From assembly GCF_024305245.1 (NCBI RefSeq), contig NZ_JAMWYX010000003.1, positions 62,001 to 126,000 of the forward strand: a stretch of 64,000 bases of DNA. Reading direction: 5' to 3'. Positions 51,901 to 61,503 of this stretch are shown here, one piece after another (the stretch's first letter is position 1; the number at the start of each line of letters is the position of its first letter). The notes under the pieces are model-generated. The model saw nothing but the letters and a program-made list of their open reading frames with translations, was not told where the DNA came from and ran no database searches. This DNA is from Erythrobacter sp. (GTDB taxonomy: Bacteria; Pseudomonadota; Alphaproteobacteria; Sphingomonadales; Sphingomonadaceae). The position numbers and the translations under genes are program-made.

Positions 51901-53001
51901 ATGATCTACCTTGACTACCAAGCCACCACGCCGCTTGCGCCCGAAGCGCGTGAGGCGATGCTGCGTTGGCTGGGCGGGCCGGACAGCGACACCTTCGGCA
52001 ACCCGCATTCGCCCCACCGCATGGGCCGCATGGCGGCCGCCGCAGTGGAGCCGGCGAGGGAACGGGTCGCGGCGCTGCTGCCCGAAGGCGGCAAGGTGAT
52101 CTTCACCTCCGGCGCGACCGAAGCGCTGAACATGGTGCTGCAAGGCACGCCGGGCGATGTCATCACCTTCGCCACCGAACACGCCGCCGTTCTGGACTGC
52201 AAGCGCGCGGTCGAATCGCAGGGGCGGCGGTTCACGGTCCTGCCGGTGCTGCCCGATGGCCGCGCCGATCCGAACGCGCTGCAAGCCGCGATCACGCCGG
52301 AAACCGGGCTTGTCGCGATTATGGCGGTCAATAACGAGATCGGTGTGGTGCACCCGCTCGGCGAGGCGATTGCCATCGCCCATGCGGCGGGCGCGCGGGT
52401 GCTGGTCGATGCGGTGCAAGCCTGCGGCAGGCTGGATCTGACCGGCTTCAACGCCGATTATATCGCGATTTCTGCGCACAAGGTGCACGGCCCCAAGGGG
52501 ATCGGCGCGCTGTGGATCGGCCCCGATGCGCCGCAGCCCGCGCCGCTGATGCTGGGCGGGGGGCAGGAGGCCGGCCTGCGATCCGGCACGCTCTCGCCCG
52601 CGTTGTGCGCAGGCTTTGGCGCGGCGGCGCAGGTGGTGGCAGAGGGAATGGAAGCGCAGATGCTCCATGTCGAGCGCTTGTGGAGCCTCGCCCGCGATGC
52701 CTTCGCCGATTGGCAGATCAACGGCAGCGCCGAACACCGCTGGCACGGCAATCTCAATGTACGCCGGGACGGGTTAGACGTCGCCCGCTTGATGTCCGAT
52801 TGCCGCACCATCATGTTCTCCGCCGGCAGCGCATGCGCCAGCGGATCGGGGCGGCCGAGCCATGTGCTGCGCGCCATCGGTTTGACCGACGCCCAAGCAA
52901 AACACTCGATCCGACTGGGGTTTGGCCGCTATACCACCCCCGAAGACATCGCTGCCGCCGCTGACGCAATCAACCATGCTGCAAGGGAACAGGGCCTGTG
53001 A
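51901..53001 (+). CDS. Cysteine desulfurase (IscS/NifS-like), second copy
   Basis: 366 residues from the ATG at 51901; the extra residues in the ORF track come from the repeat. YLDYQATTPLAPEA, FATEHAAVL, MAVNNEIGVVHPL, the PLP Lys in ISAHKVHGPKGIGALW, and the catalytic Cys loop AGSACASGSGRPSHVLRAIG. Supplies sulfur for Fe-S clusters. It overlaps the ferredoxin gene by 4 nt, which supports an Fe-S role. Confidence 0.92.
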   Translation: MIYLDYQATTPLAPEAREAMLRWLGGPDSDTFGNPHSPHRMGRMAAAAVEPARERVAALLPEGGKVIFTSGATEALNMVLQGTPGDVITFATEHAAVLDCKRAVESQGRRFTVLPVLPDGRADPNALQAAITPETGLVAIMAVNNEIGVVHPLGEAIAIAHAAGARVLVDAVQACGRLDLTGFNADYIAISAHKVHGPKGIGALWIGPDAPQPAPLMLGGGQEAGLRSGTLSPALCAGFGAAAQVVAEGMEAQMLHVERLWSLARDAFADWQINGSAEHRWHGNLNVRRDGLDVARLMSDCRTIMFSAGSACASGSGRPSHVLRAIGLTDAQAKHSIRLGFGRYTTPEDIAAAADAINHAAREQGL

Positions 53002-53333
53002 GCATCACCATCACCTTCCGCGACCCCCATGGCAATCCGGTGGAAACGACCGCCATGCCGGGCGACAATCTGCTGCGCGTCGGGCAAGCGGCGGGCCTGC
53101 CGCTGGAAGGCACCTGCGAAGGGCAGATGGCGTGCTCCACCTGCCACGTCATCGTCGCCGCCGAATGGTTCGACCGCCTGCCGCCTGCGAGCGAGGAGGA
53201 GGAGGACATGCTCGATTTCGCCGCCGGGGCGCGGCGCACGTCGCGCCTGTCGTGCCAGATCGATCTGACAGGCGAGATGGACGGCCTCAGCGTTAGTGTG
53301 CCTGCGGACAGCAACGATGTCAGACGGATGTGA
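52998..53333 (+). CDS. [2Fe-2S] ferredoxin, adrenodoxin type
   Basis: 111 residues from a GTG overlapping the desulfurase stop (GTGA). The cluster ligands are in CEGQMACSTCHVIV and RLSCQIDL, i.e. the C-x5-C-x2-C...C pattern of vertebrate-type ferredoxins such as ISC Fdx. Likely an electron donor for Fe-S assembly or a P450. Confidence 0.93.
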   Translation: MSITITFRDPHGNPVETTAMPGDNLLRVGQAAGLPLEGTCEGQMACSTCHVIVAAEWFDRLPPASEEEEDMLDFAAGARRTSRLSCQIDLTGEMDGLSVSVPADSNDVRRM

Positions 53334-53347
53334 CCACACTTGCCAAA

Positions 53348-53381
53348 AGGCCCTGCCGCGCACAAGGGCGAGGCAGGGCCT
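53348..53381 (-). terminator. Rho-independent terminator of the DJ-1/PfpI gene
   Basis: AGGCCCTGCC and GGCAGGGCCT form a perfect 10-bp stem around a 14-nt loop. On the minus strand it ends in TTTT, 58 nt beyond the DJ-1/PfpI stop. It may also limit read-through from the ferredoxin gene. Confidence 0.72.
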
Positions 53382-53438
53382 AGGATCGACCGGCAACTTA
53401 GGGGGGCATAACGCCGCCGGTCTTTAACGGGTAGCCGA

Positions 53439-54002
53439 TCAGGCGGCCTGTTTCTGCGCCTTGGCGTCGCTGTTCGACTGCTGCATCCCCACCGCATCCT
53501 TCAGCGCCTTGGTGAAGGCGGGGATATCGTCGGGATTGCGACTGGTGATGAGGTTGCCGTCGACGGCAACCTTCTGGTCAATCACTGCGCCGCCTGCATT
53601 GGTCAGATCGGTGCGGATCGAAGGCCAGCCAGTCACGACCTTGCCGCGAATGATTCCGGCTTCCGCCAGCAACCACGGGGCGTGGCAGATCGCGGCGATC
53701 GGCTTTCCGGCCTTGTCGAATTCCTGCACCAGTCGGATCACGTCCTTGTTCATCCGCAGGATATCCGGGTTCATCTGTCCGCCGGGCAACATCAGGGCGG
53801 CGTAATCGTCGGTCGTGACATCCTTGACCAGCATGTCGACCTTCACGCTCTTGCCCCAGTTGCCGTTATCCCAGCCCTTGATCTCGCCCTCTTCGAGGCT
53901 GGCGACGATCGTCTTGGCCCCTGCTTCTTCGAGCAGGCCCTTGGGCTCCATCAGTTCGGACTGTTCGAACCCGTCGGTGGCGATGATGAGGATCGGTTTC
54001 AT
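53439..54002 (-). CDS. DJ-1/PfpI-family protein (PfpI/YhbO-like)
   Basis: 187 residues. Features are DGFEQSELMEPKGLLEEAG, ALMLPGGQMNPD with the conserved Gly-Gly, and the nucleophile elbow AAICHAPWLLAEAG (Cys-His). The family covers glyoxalase III/deglycase-like stress proteins and some proteases. Its exact activity is uncertain. Confidence 0.88.
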   Translation of the reverse strand: MKPILIIATDGFEQSELMEPKGLLEEAGAKTIVASLEEGEIKGWDNGNWGKSVKVDMLVKDVTTDDYAALMLPGGQMNPDILRMNKDVIRLVQEFDKAGKPIAAICHAPWLLAEAGIIRGKVVTGWPSIRTDLTNAGGAVIDQKVAVDGNLITSRNPDDIPAFTKALKDAVGMQQSNSDAKAQKQAA

Positions 54003-54161
54003 ATACTATCTCCTTGTTTTCTCTTACCTCACCAACGGACGCGGGGCGGGAGCGTTCCGGCCGATCGGCTCGGGCGTGGCTGGGGCGGGACGGCTCGCAT
54101 CCGGGTCAAGCCTGTGGAAAGCCCTCTCCCTGCGCCGCGCGAGGGTTGCTAGACCAAAACA

Positions 54162-56453
54162 ATGTCCGATCCCGTCACGACCGATTCAGACCCGTTCGAC
54201 GCCATCGTCGATGCGCCCTTCGATGCGGCGCTGTCAGAGCGTTATCTGGTCTATGCGCTGTCCACCATCACCGCGCGCAGCCTGCCCGATCTGCGGGACG
54301 GGCTAAAGCCGGTGCACCGCCGCCTGTTGTGGACGATGCGCCAGCTCAAGCTTGATCCCGGCAATTCCTTCAAGAAAAGCGCCCGCGTTGTGGGTGAGGT
54401 GATCGGCAAGTATCACCCGCATGGCGACACCGCGGCCTATGATGCGATGGTGCGGCTGGCGCAGGATTTTTCGCTGCGATACCCGCTGGTCGAAGGGCAG
54501 GGCAATTTCGGCAATGTCGATGGCGATAATGCCGCTGCCTATCGCTACACCGAAGCCCGCCTGACCAAAACCGCCATGCAATTGATGGAGGGTCTGGACG
54601 CAGGCACCGTCGATTTCATTCCCACCTATAATGGCGAGGAAGAAGAGCCCGCATTGATGCCGGGCCTGTTCCCCAACTTGCTGGCCAACGGCTCCAGCGG
54701 GATCGCGGTGGGCATGGCGACCAGCATCCCCAGCCACAATGTCGCGGAAATCATCGATGCGACGCTGGAGCTGATCGACAATCCGCATGTCACGCACGAA
54801 CGGTTGATGGAGCTGTTCCACGGCCCCGATTTCGCCACCGGCGGGCAGGTGGTGGATAGCTTTGCCGCCATTTCCGAAGCCTATCGCACCGGGCGCGGCG
54901 CGTTCCGCGTGCGCGGCCGATTCCATGCGCCCGAGGCGAAAGAAGCTGATGATATCGCCGCCGGAATCGAGCGGCTTGGGGCCGGACAATGGCAGCTGGT
55001 CATCTCGGAAATCCCCTATCAGGTAGCCAAGGGCAAGCTGATCGAGCAGATCGCGCAGGCCATCGCCGATCGCAAGCTGCCGATCCTCGAGGATGTGCGC
55101 GACGAAAGCGACACCGCGATCCGCATTGTGCTGGTGCCGAAAAGCCGCAATGTCGATCCCGATCTGCTGAAGGAAAGCCTGTTCAAGCTGACCGATCTGG
55201 AAACGCGGTTCAGCCTCAACCTCAACGTGCTGGACGCCACCCGCACGCCGATGGTGATGGGGCTGAAGGAACTGCTCGATCACTGGACCTCATCGCAGAT
55301 CGACATCCTGCAACGCCGCGCGCGCCACAGGCTCGGCCAGATCGCCAATCGGCTGGAACTGGTGCGCGGCTACATCATCGCCTTCCTCAACCTCGACCGG
55401 GTGATCGAAATCATCCGCACCGAGGACGAGCCCAAGCCGGTGATGATCGCCGAATTCGAGCTGACCGACCGGCAGGCCGAGGCGATCCTCAACATGCGGC
55501 TGCGGTCGTTGCGCAAGCTGGAAGAAATGGAGCTGCGCAAGGAGCAGGACGCGCTGCTTACCGAAGAGGCGGAGCTGAATGCGTTGCTGGAAAGCCCGGC
55601 CAAACAGCGTACCCGGCTCAAGCGTGATCTGCGCACCCTGCGCAAGGACTATGCCGAGGACACCGCGCTGGGCCGCCGCCGCACCTTGATCGCCGAGGCT
55701 GCGCCGACGGTGGAATTCAGCATGGACGCGATGATCGAGAAGGCACCGGTCACGGTGATCCTCAGCCAGAAAGGCTGGATCCGCGCGGCCAGCGGTCACG
55801 TGCCGCTGGATCAGGAATTCAAGTACAAGGAAGGGGACGCGCTCGCCTTCATCCTCCACGCGCAGACCACCGACAAGCTGTTGCTGGCCGCGTCCGACGG
55901 GCGGTTCTTCACGCTCGGCTGCGACAAGCTGCCCGGCGCACGCGGGTTCGGCGAGCCGGTGCGCACGATGATCGATCTGGAAAGCGACGCTTCGATCGCT
56001 GCGATGATGGTGCACCGTCCCGGCGGGCGGCTGCTGCTGGCGTCGAGCCACGGCAAGGGCTTTGTCGCCGCCACCCAGGAATTGCTCGCCGAAACGCGCA
56101 AGGGGCGGCAGGTGGTGAACCTGAAGGACGGCGCGGTGCTGCGGGTGATCCGCGAGATCCCGGCGCAGCACGATCACGTCGCCTGCGTCGGCGATAATCG
56201 CAAGCTGGTGGTGTTCAATCTGGAGGAATTGCCGGTGATGACCCGCGGGCAAGGAGTGCAGTTGCAACGCTTCCGCGATGGCGGCTTATCGGACGCGACC
56301 ACCTTCGTGCTCGCCGATGGTCTCAGCTGGCAAATGGGCGGTTCGGGTGAGCGCACCCGCACCGAAACCGAAATCCGGATGTGGAAGGTCGCGCGCGGCG
56401 CGGCCGGGCGGATGCCGCCACAGGGCTTCCCCAAAAACAACCGCTTCGACTGA
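54162..56453 (+). CDS. parC: DNA topoisomerase IV subunit A
   Basis: 763 residues. N-terminal breakage-reunion domain [51 protein letters not shown], and the catalytic Tyr in [27 protein letters not shown] follows. A coiled coil (residues 390-470) and a shortened beta-pinwheel C-terminal domain follow. The length and short C-terminus fit ParC rather than GyrA. At the residue equivalent to the quinolone-contact Ser (HGDS) this protein has Thr. Confidence 0.94.
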   Translation: MSDPVTTDSDPFDAIVDAPFDAALSERYLVYALSTITARSLPDLRDGLKPVHRRLLWTMRQLKLDPGNSFKKSARVVGEVIGKYHPHGDTAAYDAMVRLAQDFSLRYPLVEGQGNFGNVDGDNAAAYRYTEARLTKTAMQLMEGLDAGTVDFIPTYNGEEEEPALMPGLFPNLLANGSSGIAVGMATSIPSHNVAEIIDATLELIDNPHVTHERLMELFHGPDFATGGQVVDSFAAISEAYRTGRGAFRVRGRFHAPEAKEADDIAAGIERLGAGQWQLVISEIPYQVAKGKLIEQIAQAIADRKLPILEDVRDESDTAIRIVLVPKSRNVDPDLLKESLFKLTDLETRFSLNLNVLDATRTPMVMGLKELLDHWTSSQIDILQRRARHRLGQIANRLELVRGYIIAFLNLDRVIEIIRTEDEPKPVMIAEFELTDRQAEAILNMRLRSLRKLEEMELRKEQDALLTEEAELNALLESPAKQRTRLKRDLRTLRKDYAEDTALGRRRTLIAEAAPTVEFSMDAMIEKAPVTVILSQKGWIRAASGHVPLDQEFKYKEGDALAFILHAQTTDKLLLAASDGRFFTLGCDKLPGARGFGEPVRTMIDLESDASIAAMMVHRPGGRLLLASSHGKGFVAATQELLAETRKGRQVVNLKDGAVLRVIREIPAQHDHVACVGDNRKLVVFNLEELPVMTRGQGVQLQRFRDGGLSDATTFVLADGLSWQMGGSGERTRTETEIRMWKVARGAAGRMPPQGFPKNNRFD

Positions 56454-56482
56454 CGCAAACGGATTGCTATTCATGCAAACGA

Positions 56483-56519
56483 AAAACCGCGGCCACCTGT
56501 TATCGGTGACCGCGGTTTT
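56483..56519 (+). terminator. Bidirectional Rho-independent terminator after parC
   Basis: AAAACCGCGG-CCACC...GGTGA-CCGCGGTTTT, a long stem flanked by A-run and T-run, so it can serve parC (+) and the 56549 gene (-). It starts 30 nt after the parC stop and 30 nt before the convergent stop. Confidence 0.85.
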
Positions 56520-56548
56520 GTTTGTCCCGTTGAAGGCGGGGAGCGTGC

Positions 56549-57145
56549 TTACATGGTGACGCCGCTTGCGGAATCGCCGTCATCCGACGTGGCCATTTCC
56601 GCTTCCTTGGCGCGGGCCTGTGCGGCGGTGAGGATTTCCGCGCCTTCGGGCACTGCGACGGTGTTCGCAGCAAGCTGCTCCGCCGAATAGAGCGCCATCA
56701 GCGCGCCTTCGGGGCTTACAGCGAAGGATTCGCGGGTCATGGTGACGATGCCGTTTTCGTTCTGGACGATCACGGCGTCTTCGCTGTCGATGGTGTAGAC
56801 CATGCCTGCGGGCATACCGTCGGCGCTGACCACGGCTGCGCCTTCGACCAGTGCGGCGTCGCGCTTGGCATTGGCTTCGGCGACCTGCTGATCCATCATC
56901 GAATTGATCTGCGCCTGAGTGGCATTGATGCTCGGCCCGGTCTCACCGGTGCCGATCAGGTCGGCGGGAATCGGTGCCTTGTGCTTACCGGTGTCGATCG
57001 TGACGACGCCGTCCGCCACGGCTTCGACCGTGCCGATGGGATTGCCGTCGTTACCGTAAACGGTTGCGCCGACATCCTGCGCGAAGGCGACAGCCGGGGT
57101 GGTTGCAAGGAGGGTGGCAATCAGCGCCAGCTTCACGGATTTCAT
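56549..57145 (-). CDS. Hypothetical exported protein with PRC-barrel-like repeats
   Basis: 198 residues from the ATG at 57145 (GGAG seven bases upstream). Signal peptide (MKSVKLALIATLLATTPAVAFA). Two or three beta-rich repeats resemble PRC-barrel segments: GATVYGNDGNPIGTVEAVADGVVTIDTG and GAAVVSADGMPAGMVYTIDSEDAVIVQNENGIVTM, followed by an Ala-rich helical tail. Function unknown; periplasmic. Confidence 0.75.
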   Translation of the reverse strand: MKSVKLALIATLLATTPAVAFAQDVGATVYGNDGNPIGTVEAVADGVVTIDTGKHKAPIPADLIGTGETGPSINATQAQINSMMDQQVAEANAKRDAALVEGAAVVSADGMPAGMVYTIDSEDAVIVQNENGIVTMTRESFAVSPEGALMALYSAEQLAANTVAVPEGAEILTAAQARAKEAEMATSDDGDSASGVTM

Positions 57146-57389
57146 CAGATTTCTCCATCTGTATATTTCATCAAATCGATCCCGAGAGGAGGGACCGCTG
57201 GACGGACACGCAAGACCGCTGATCTCGAAAGGACAGCGGAAAAGGCCAGCACTGTCGGCCATGGGAAAGAGGAGCGCGTATGCAGATAATGCATGAACTC
57301 CTCTTAGGGTTCCTAACCTGCACCAAGGCTGTACGGCAACCCGGTTGTTGGCTGCGGCAAAGCAGCCTTTGTCGCGGATTCGGCGCGGC

Positions 57390-58580
57390 TCACCGCTGGA
57401 GGCTGGCCTCCGCCAATGCCTCGGCGAGCATTTCTTCGATCCGTTCGGAGCCGGGAAAGCCTTCAGCCACCCAGCGCTGCTCGACTATCCGCAATATGCG
57501 GGCCACCGCTGGCCCCGCGCTTACCCCGCGGGCGACGATCTGCCCGCCTTTGAGCGGAAGTTCCGGCACAGCCCAATCGGCCAGCCCCTGCGCATCGGCA
57601 CCCAGCAACAGTAGTCGGTCTATCGCCAGCGCCGGGGAGAGGCGGTAGGCCAGCGCCCTTGGGTTCTCGCAATCATTCGCCGTCCGCTCGGCCGCGCTGA
57701 CGAGCCGGTTTCGCTGGGCCTTGGACAGCCGCAGGCGCGCCGCGACCGCCTCCGCCACATCGGGGGAGGGCGGCAGCAGCGCCGCGAGCCGACGGACGGG
57801 ATCGGGCGTGAAACCCTGCCCGGCTTCGGCAGCGATCAGCCGGGCGAGGGCGGCCAGCTGCGCGGCGCAGGCTTCGGGCAGGATCACGCCCAGCACCCCG
57901 CCAGCGCGCATCCGTGCAAGCGTGGCGTGCGGATCGGGCAGCGCCAGCAGCGCCAGCAATTCGGCGGCGATGCGTTCGCGGCTCAGACCCTTCAGCGTGT
58001 GGGCGAGGGCGGTGCAGGCTTCTTCGGCCGCTGCGTCAAGCTCTGCCCCGAAACGCGCCTGAAAGCGGTAATAGCGCAGGATGCGCAGGTGATCCTCGGC
58101 AATCCGTTCGCGGGCATCCCCGATGAAGCGCACCCTCCGCGCTGCCAGATCGTCGCGCCCACCGAAATAGTCGTCGATCGCCAGCGTTTGCGGGTGGGCG
58201 TAGAGCGCGTTGATGGTGAAATCGCGGCGCGCCGCATCCTCGCGCCAGTCGCCTGCGAAAGCGATGGTTGCGCGGCGGCCATCGGTGGTGACATCGCGGC
58301 GCAAGGTGGTGATCTCCACCGGCCCGTCCTTCAGGATCGCGGTGACGGTGCCGTGGTCGATCCCGGTGGGGACGGTGCGGATGCCCGCCTCGCGGCAGCG
58401 GTCGATCACCACATCCGGGGTGAGCAGCGTGGCGCAATCAACATCGCGCACCGGCTGTGCCAGCAGACTGTCGCGCACCGCCCCGCCGACCCAGCGGATA
58501 TTGTCCGCGCCCAGTGCTGCAGTCAGAGCGGCGAGGCCCGCGCGTTTCGGCCAGTCGGCTTGGGCCAGATCACGCAGCAT
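57390..58580 (-). CDS. cca: CCA tRNA nucleotidyltransferase/poly(A) polymerase family
   Basis: 396 residues from the ATG at 58580. Nucleotidyltransferase motif WVGGAVRDSLLAQPVRDVDCAT with the DxD metal ligands, RRDFTINAL, the RNA-binding block EDHLRILRYYRFQARFG. Adds or repairs the 3' CCA of tRNA. The class II family also includes poly(A) polymerases; CCA addition is the more likely role. It overlaps the NUDIX gene by 11 nt. Confidence 0.92.
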   Translation of the reverse strand: MLRDLAQADWPKRAGLAALTAALGADNIRWVGGAVRDSLLAQPVRDVDCATLLTPDVVIDRCREAGIRTVPTGIDHGTVTAILKDGPVEITTLRRDVTTDGRRATIAFAGDWREDAARRDFTINALYAHPQTLAIDDYFGGRDDLAARRVRFIGDARERIAEDHLRILRYYRFQARFGAELDAAAEEACTALAHTLKGLSRERIAAELLALLALPDPHATLARMRAGGVLGVILPEACAAQLAALARLIAAEAGQGFTPDPVRRLAALLPPSPDVAEAVAARLRLSKAQRNRLVSAAERTANDCENPRALAYRLSPALAIDRLLLLGADAQGLADWAVPELPLKGGQIVARGVSAGPAVARILRIVEQRWVAEGFPGSERIEEMLAEALAEASLQR

Positions 58581-59196
58581 CGCGCAGTCCCTCCAGCGCG
58601 ATCCGCCGCGCAAGATTGGCGATGATCGCCGCGGTCACGCCCCAGATCCGGAAGCCCTGCCAGTCCAGCTCCAGATAGCGCCGCGTTGCCCCGCGCCAGA
58701 ACACCTCCTGCGTGGTCCAGCTATCGGGGGCGAGCAACAGCGAGAGCGGCGCCTCGAACCAGTCGGCGACTTCGATGGGATCGGGCCGCAGATCGAGCCC
58801 GGGCGGCACCACCCCCACCACCGGCGTGACGATGAAGCCGGTGCCGGTGTGATAGACATCGCTGGTGCCGATCACGCGCACCGCCTCACGCGGCAGGGCC
58901 AGTTCCTCCTCCGCCTCGCGCAGGGCGGCGGTGACGGCGTCTTCGCCCGGATCGAGCTTCCCGCCCGGAAAGGCGACCTGCCCCGGATGATCGCGCATCC
59001 CGCGTGGACGCTGGGTGAGGATCACCTGCGGATCATGCGGCACATCGGTAATCGCGATCAGCACTGCCGCAGGGGTGGCGCGGCCGCCGCGCGCGAATTG
59101 CTCATCGCTGAGCAGATCGGGAATGTCGCGCGCGTGGCCTTCCGCGAACAGGCGCGACAGCGGATCGAACAGGCTGGTCGCGGCGGCCATCGTCAC
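58570..59196 (-). CDS. NUDIX hydrolase, CoA-pyrophosphatase type
   Basis: 208 residues. The Nudix box reads GGKLDPGEDAVTAALREAEEEL, preceded by RPRGMRDHPGQVAFPGGK, the extended motif of CoA pyrophosphatases (NudL/YeaB). The start is a GTG overlapping the DUF1285 stop (GTGA); an ATG two codons in is possible. Part of a DUF1285-NUDIX-cca operon. Confidence 0.9.
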   Translation of the reverse strand: MTMAAATSLFDPLSRLFAEGHARDIPDLLSDEQFARGGRATPAAVLIAITDVPHDPQVILTQRPRGMRDHPGQVAFPGGKLDPGEDAVTAALREAEEELALPREAVRVIGTSDVYHTGTGFIVTPVVGVVPPGLDLRPDPIEVADWFEAPLSLLLAPDSWTTQEVFWRGATRRYLELDWQGFRIWGVTAAIIANLARRIALEGLRDAA

Positions 59197-59747
59197 GGCA
59201 GCAGCGAGAACCGCGCGCCCTGGCTTGCGATCTGCCAGCCGTTATTCTCGGCCCCTTCGGCGAGCGCGATCTCGGCCAGTTGCGCATAGGTCGAACGGTT
59301 GAGCCGCGCCTCGCAGCCGCGCCGGACGTGCAGGTAGAGCGCCGGGGTTTCGGCATCGCCCGCCGCGCGCAACGGATGGTCCGGCCCGGCGATCACGAGA
59401 TCATCGGTGTTGAGGCGGAACGCCAGCGCATCATCGGCGCGCGCGCAATCGACCGCGATGAAGGCGGCATCCTCGACTTCGATCGAAAGTTTCTCGAACG
59501 GAGTGACCAGCCAGTGCTGCCCGGCCTCGTCGCGTGTCAGCAGCCCGGCAAAGGCGCGCACCATCGCCTCGCGCCGGATCGGGTCGCCTTCGTGATACCA
59601 GGTGCCGTCGGCTGCGATCCGCATCGCGCTGTCGCCCGATTTCTGCGGCGCCCAGCCTTCGACAGCGGGCAATTTGCGCGCCGCGACAAGATCGGCGATT
59701 TCGGCCAGAGTGAGTTCGGCAAGATAGGGGGGTGGTTCGTAGGGCAT
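59193..59747 (-). CDS. DUF1285-family protein
   Basis: 184 residues. DGTWYHEGDPIRREAMVRAFAGLLTRDEAGQHWLVTPFEK and the C-terminal RLNRSTYAQLAEIA are characteristic of DUF1285, a family conserved in proteobacteria and of unknown function. Usually next to the NUDIX and cca genes, as here. Confidence 0.87.
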   Translation of the reverse strand: MPYEPPPYLAELTLAEIADLVAARKLPAVEGWAPQKSGDSAMRIAADGTWYHEGDPIRREAMVRAFAGLLTRDEAGQHWLVTPFEKLSIEVEDAAFIAVDCARADDALAFRLNTDDLVIAGPDHPLRAAGDAETPALYLHVRRGCEARLNRSTYAQLAEIALAEGAENNGWQIASQGARFSLLP

Positions 59748-59800
59748 GATGTGTTCAATGCGATGCCAGAAGCAAGAGTTCCCGCCAAGAGGCTAAGGCG

Positions 59801-60346
59801 TCAACCTTCCCACGGCCCCAGCATGCCTTCACCCGGCATCGCCGCCAGTGCCGGCCCGCGCGCCAGCAGTCGCTGCGGCTCATACGGGCCGGGACAGCGC
59901 CAGCCTCCGGTCATCGCGGCGGAAAAGCCCCAGCGCCCGTAATAATCGGCATCGCCGATCAGCATTTGCGGCAGCGACCGCGCCCCCCCTTCGCTCGCCA
60001 GCCGTGCATCTTCGGCGATCATTGCGCTCATCAAACCGACGCCGAAGCCTTCGCCCTGCCGTTCGGGCACGACGGCGACCGGGCCGACCATCACCAGCGG
60101 CACCTGACCCTGCCGGGTCTGCAGCGCAATCGGCCAGCACTGGATCGTGCCGACCAGCAGGTCTTCCTCGTCGAGCGCAGCGAAGCTCAGCGCCGGTAGC
60201 CACGGCATGCCTTCGCGGATTCGATAGGCGGTGCGGGCGTGGCGATCCGTCCCGAAGGCACGGTCGAGCACCGCCTCGATCATGGCGGGCTCGACCGCTT
60301 CGAGCGGGATCAGCGTGGCGCTGGCGGCAGGGGCGGCAGCGGTCAT
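59801..60346 (-). CDS. GNAT-family N-acetyltransferase
   Basis: 181 residues from the ATG at 60346, which overlaps the sugar dehydrogenase stop by 4 nt. GNAT motifs are VMVGPVAVVPERQGEGFGVGLMSAMI (acetyl-CoA binding) and DADYYGRWGFSAA; the order resembles YhbS-like acetyltransferases. Substrate unknown. Confidence 0.85.
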   Translation of the reverse strand: MTAAAPAASATLIPLEAVEPAMIEAVLDRAFGTDRHARTAYRIREGMPWLPALSFAALDEEDLLVGTIQCWPIALQTRQGQVPLVMVGPVAVVPERQGEGFGVGLMSAMIAEDARLASEGGARSLPQMLIGDADYYGRWGFSAAMTGGWRCPGPYEPQRLLARGPALAAMPGEGMLGPWEG

Positions 60347-61503
60347 TGTGGGGTGAGTTTCAGCACCTGACCATCCTCGCCATCCTCGGCGATCCAGATC
60401 GCGCCGTCGGGGCCTTGTTCGATCGAGCGCAGGCGCTTGTCGAATTCGTAGCGGGCAACCTCGCTTGCATTCTCGCCGTCGATGGCGACGCGCACCAGCG
60501 ATTGCGAGCCGAGGCCGGGGATCAGCGCCTGACCCTGCCATGCATCGAACATCTCACCCGAATAGATGATCATGTCGCCCGGCGCGATCACTGGGTTCCA
60601 GCTGAGCGCAGGCTTGGCAAAGCCATCATCCGCCGAATGATCGGGGATCGGATCGCCGTTGTAATGTTCGCCATTGGAACGCACCGGCCAGCCGTAATTG
60701 GCGGCGCGCTGGACGAGGTTGAGTTCGTCGCCGCCCGCCGGGCCGTGCTCGACTTCCCACAGCCGCCCCTGCGAATCCCAGTCCATGCCGAGGATGTTGC
60801 GGTGGCCGTAAGACCAGATTTCCGCAGTCACGCCACCCTTTTCCGCCATCGGGTTGCCCGCAGCAGGCGTGCCGTCGAGGTTCAGGCGCACCATCGTGCC
60901 GAGCGTGTTGGAGGTGTCCTGCGAAGGCTGCATCTTCTGCCGCTCTCCGCTGGCGATCCACAGATGCTGGCCATCGGGTGAGATACCGAGGCGGTGCGAA
61001 TAGTGGCCACGCCCGGTGACCTTGGGGGTCTGACGCCAGATCACGTCCAGCCCTTCGATGGTGCAGGATTCGGCCTCGCCGCATACCAGCGTGCCTTTGC
61101 CGACCACGGCGCCGCGGGTGTCGCCGTCCCCTGCTTCGGCCCAGCTCAGGTAGATTGTGCGGCGCTCGAGCGTGTCGGAGGATTCCGACGGTAGGAACGC
61201 GATGTCGCCAAGCCCGCCCTGGCCGCCGTAATCCACATCCGGCAACCCGCTGACCGTGCCTATGGTGCCGCTGGCCGTCTCGAGAAACTTCATCGTTCCC
61301 GATTTCTCGGTCACGAACAGCACCGGGGTGCCGGGCGCGAACTCGATCGCCCAAGGTTCGTTGAATGCACCCATTTCCGCGACCGCGAACGGCGTGCCTT
61401 CGGCAGCGACGGGTGCGCTTTCCCCGGTTTCCGCATTCGCGCAGCTTGTCAGCGCGAGGACGGACAGGGAAAACGGGGCAAGGAGTCGGGACGAACGGAT
61501 CAT
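60343..61503 (-). CDS. PQQ-dependent soluble aldose sugar dehydrogenase-like lipoprotein
   Basis: 386 residues from the ATG at 61503. Signal with lipobox VLALTSC, then the six-bladed GSDH propeller: AFNEPWAIEFAPG, GGQGGLGDIAF, GRGHYSHRLGISPDG, SYGHRNILGMDWDSQGRLWEVEHGPAGGDELNLV and NYGWPV. The His in GHYSHR and the EHGP region are typical of the Asd/YliI subgroup that oxidises aldoses to lactones. Its start codon overlaps that of rnhB on the other strand. Confidence 0.88.
   Translation of the reverse strand: MIRSSRLLAPFSLSVLALTSCANAETGESAPVAAEGTPFAVAEMGAFNEPWAIEFAPGTPVLFVTEKSGTMKFLETASGTIGTVSGLPDVDYGGQGGLGDIAFLPSESSDTLERRTIYLSWAEAGDGDTRGAVVGKGTLVCGEAESCTIEGLDVIWRQTPKVTGRGHYSHRLGISPDGQHLWIASGERQKMQPSQDTSNTLGTMVRLNLDGTPAAGNPMAEKGGVTAEIWSYGHRNILGMDWDSQGRLWEVEHGPAGGDELNLVQRAANYGWPVRSNGEHYNGDPIPDHSADDGFAKPALSWNPVIAPGDMIIYSGEMFDAWQGQALIPGLGSQSLVRVAIDGENASEVARYEFDKRLRSIEQGPDGAIWIAEDGEDGQVLKLTPQ

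Noticed and set aside
57304-57316. TTAGG-GTT-CCTAA palindrome upstream of the 57145 gene start
   Set aside because: Only 5-bp arms, about 160 nt from the start codon; too weak to call an operator.
57350-57367. GGCTGC-GGCAAA-GCAGCC hairpin near the cca 3' end, considered as a terminator
   Set aside because: Only a 6-bp stem, and the T-run is on the wrong strand for cca.
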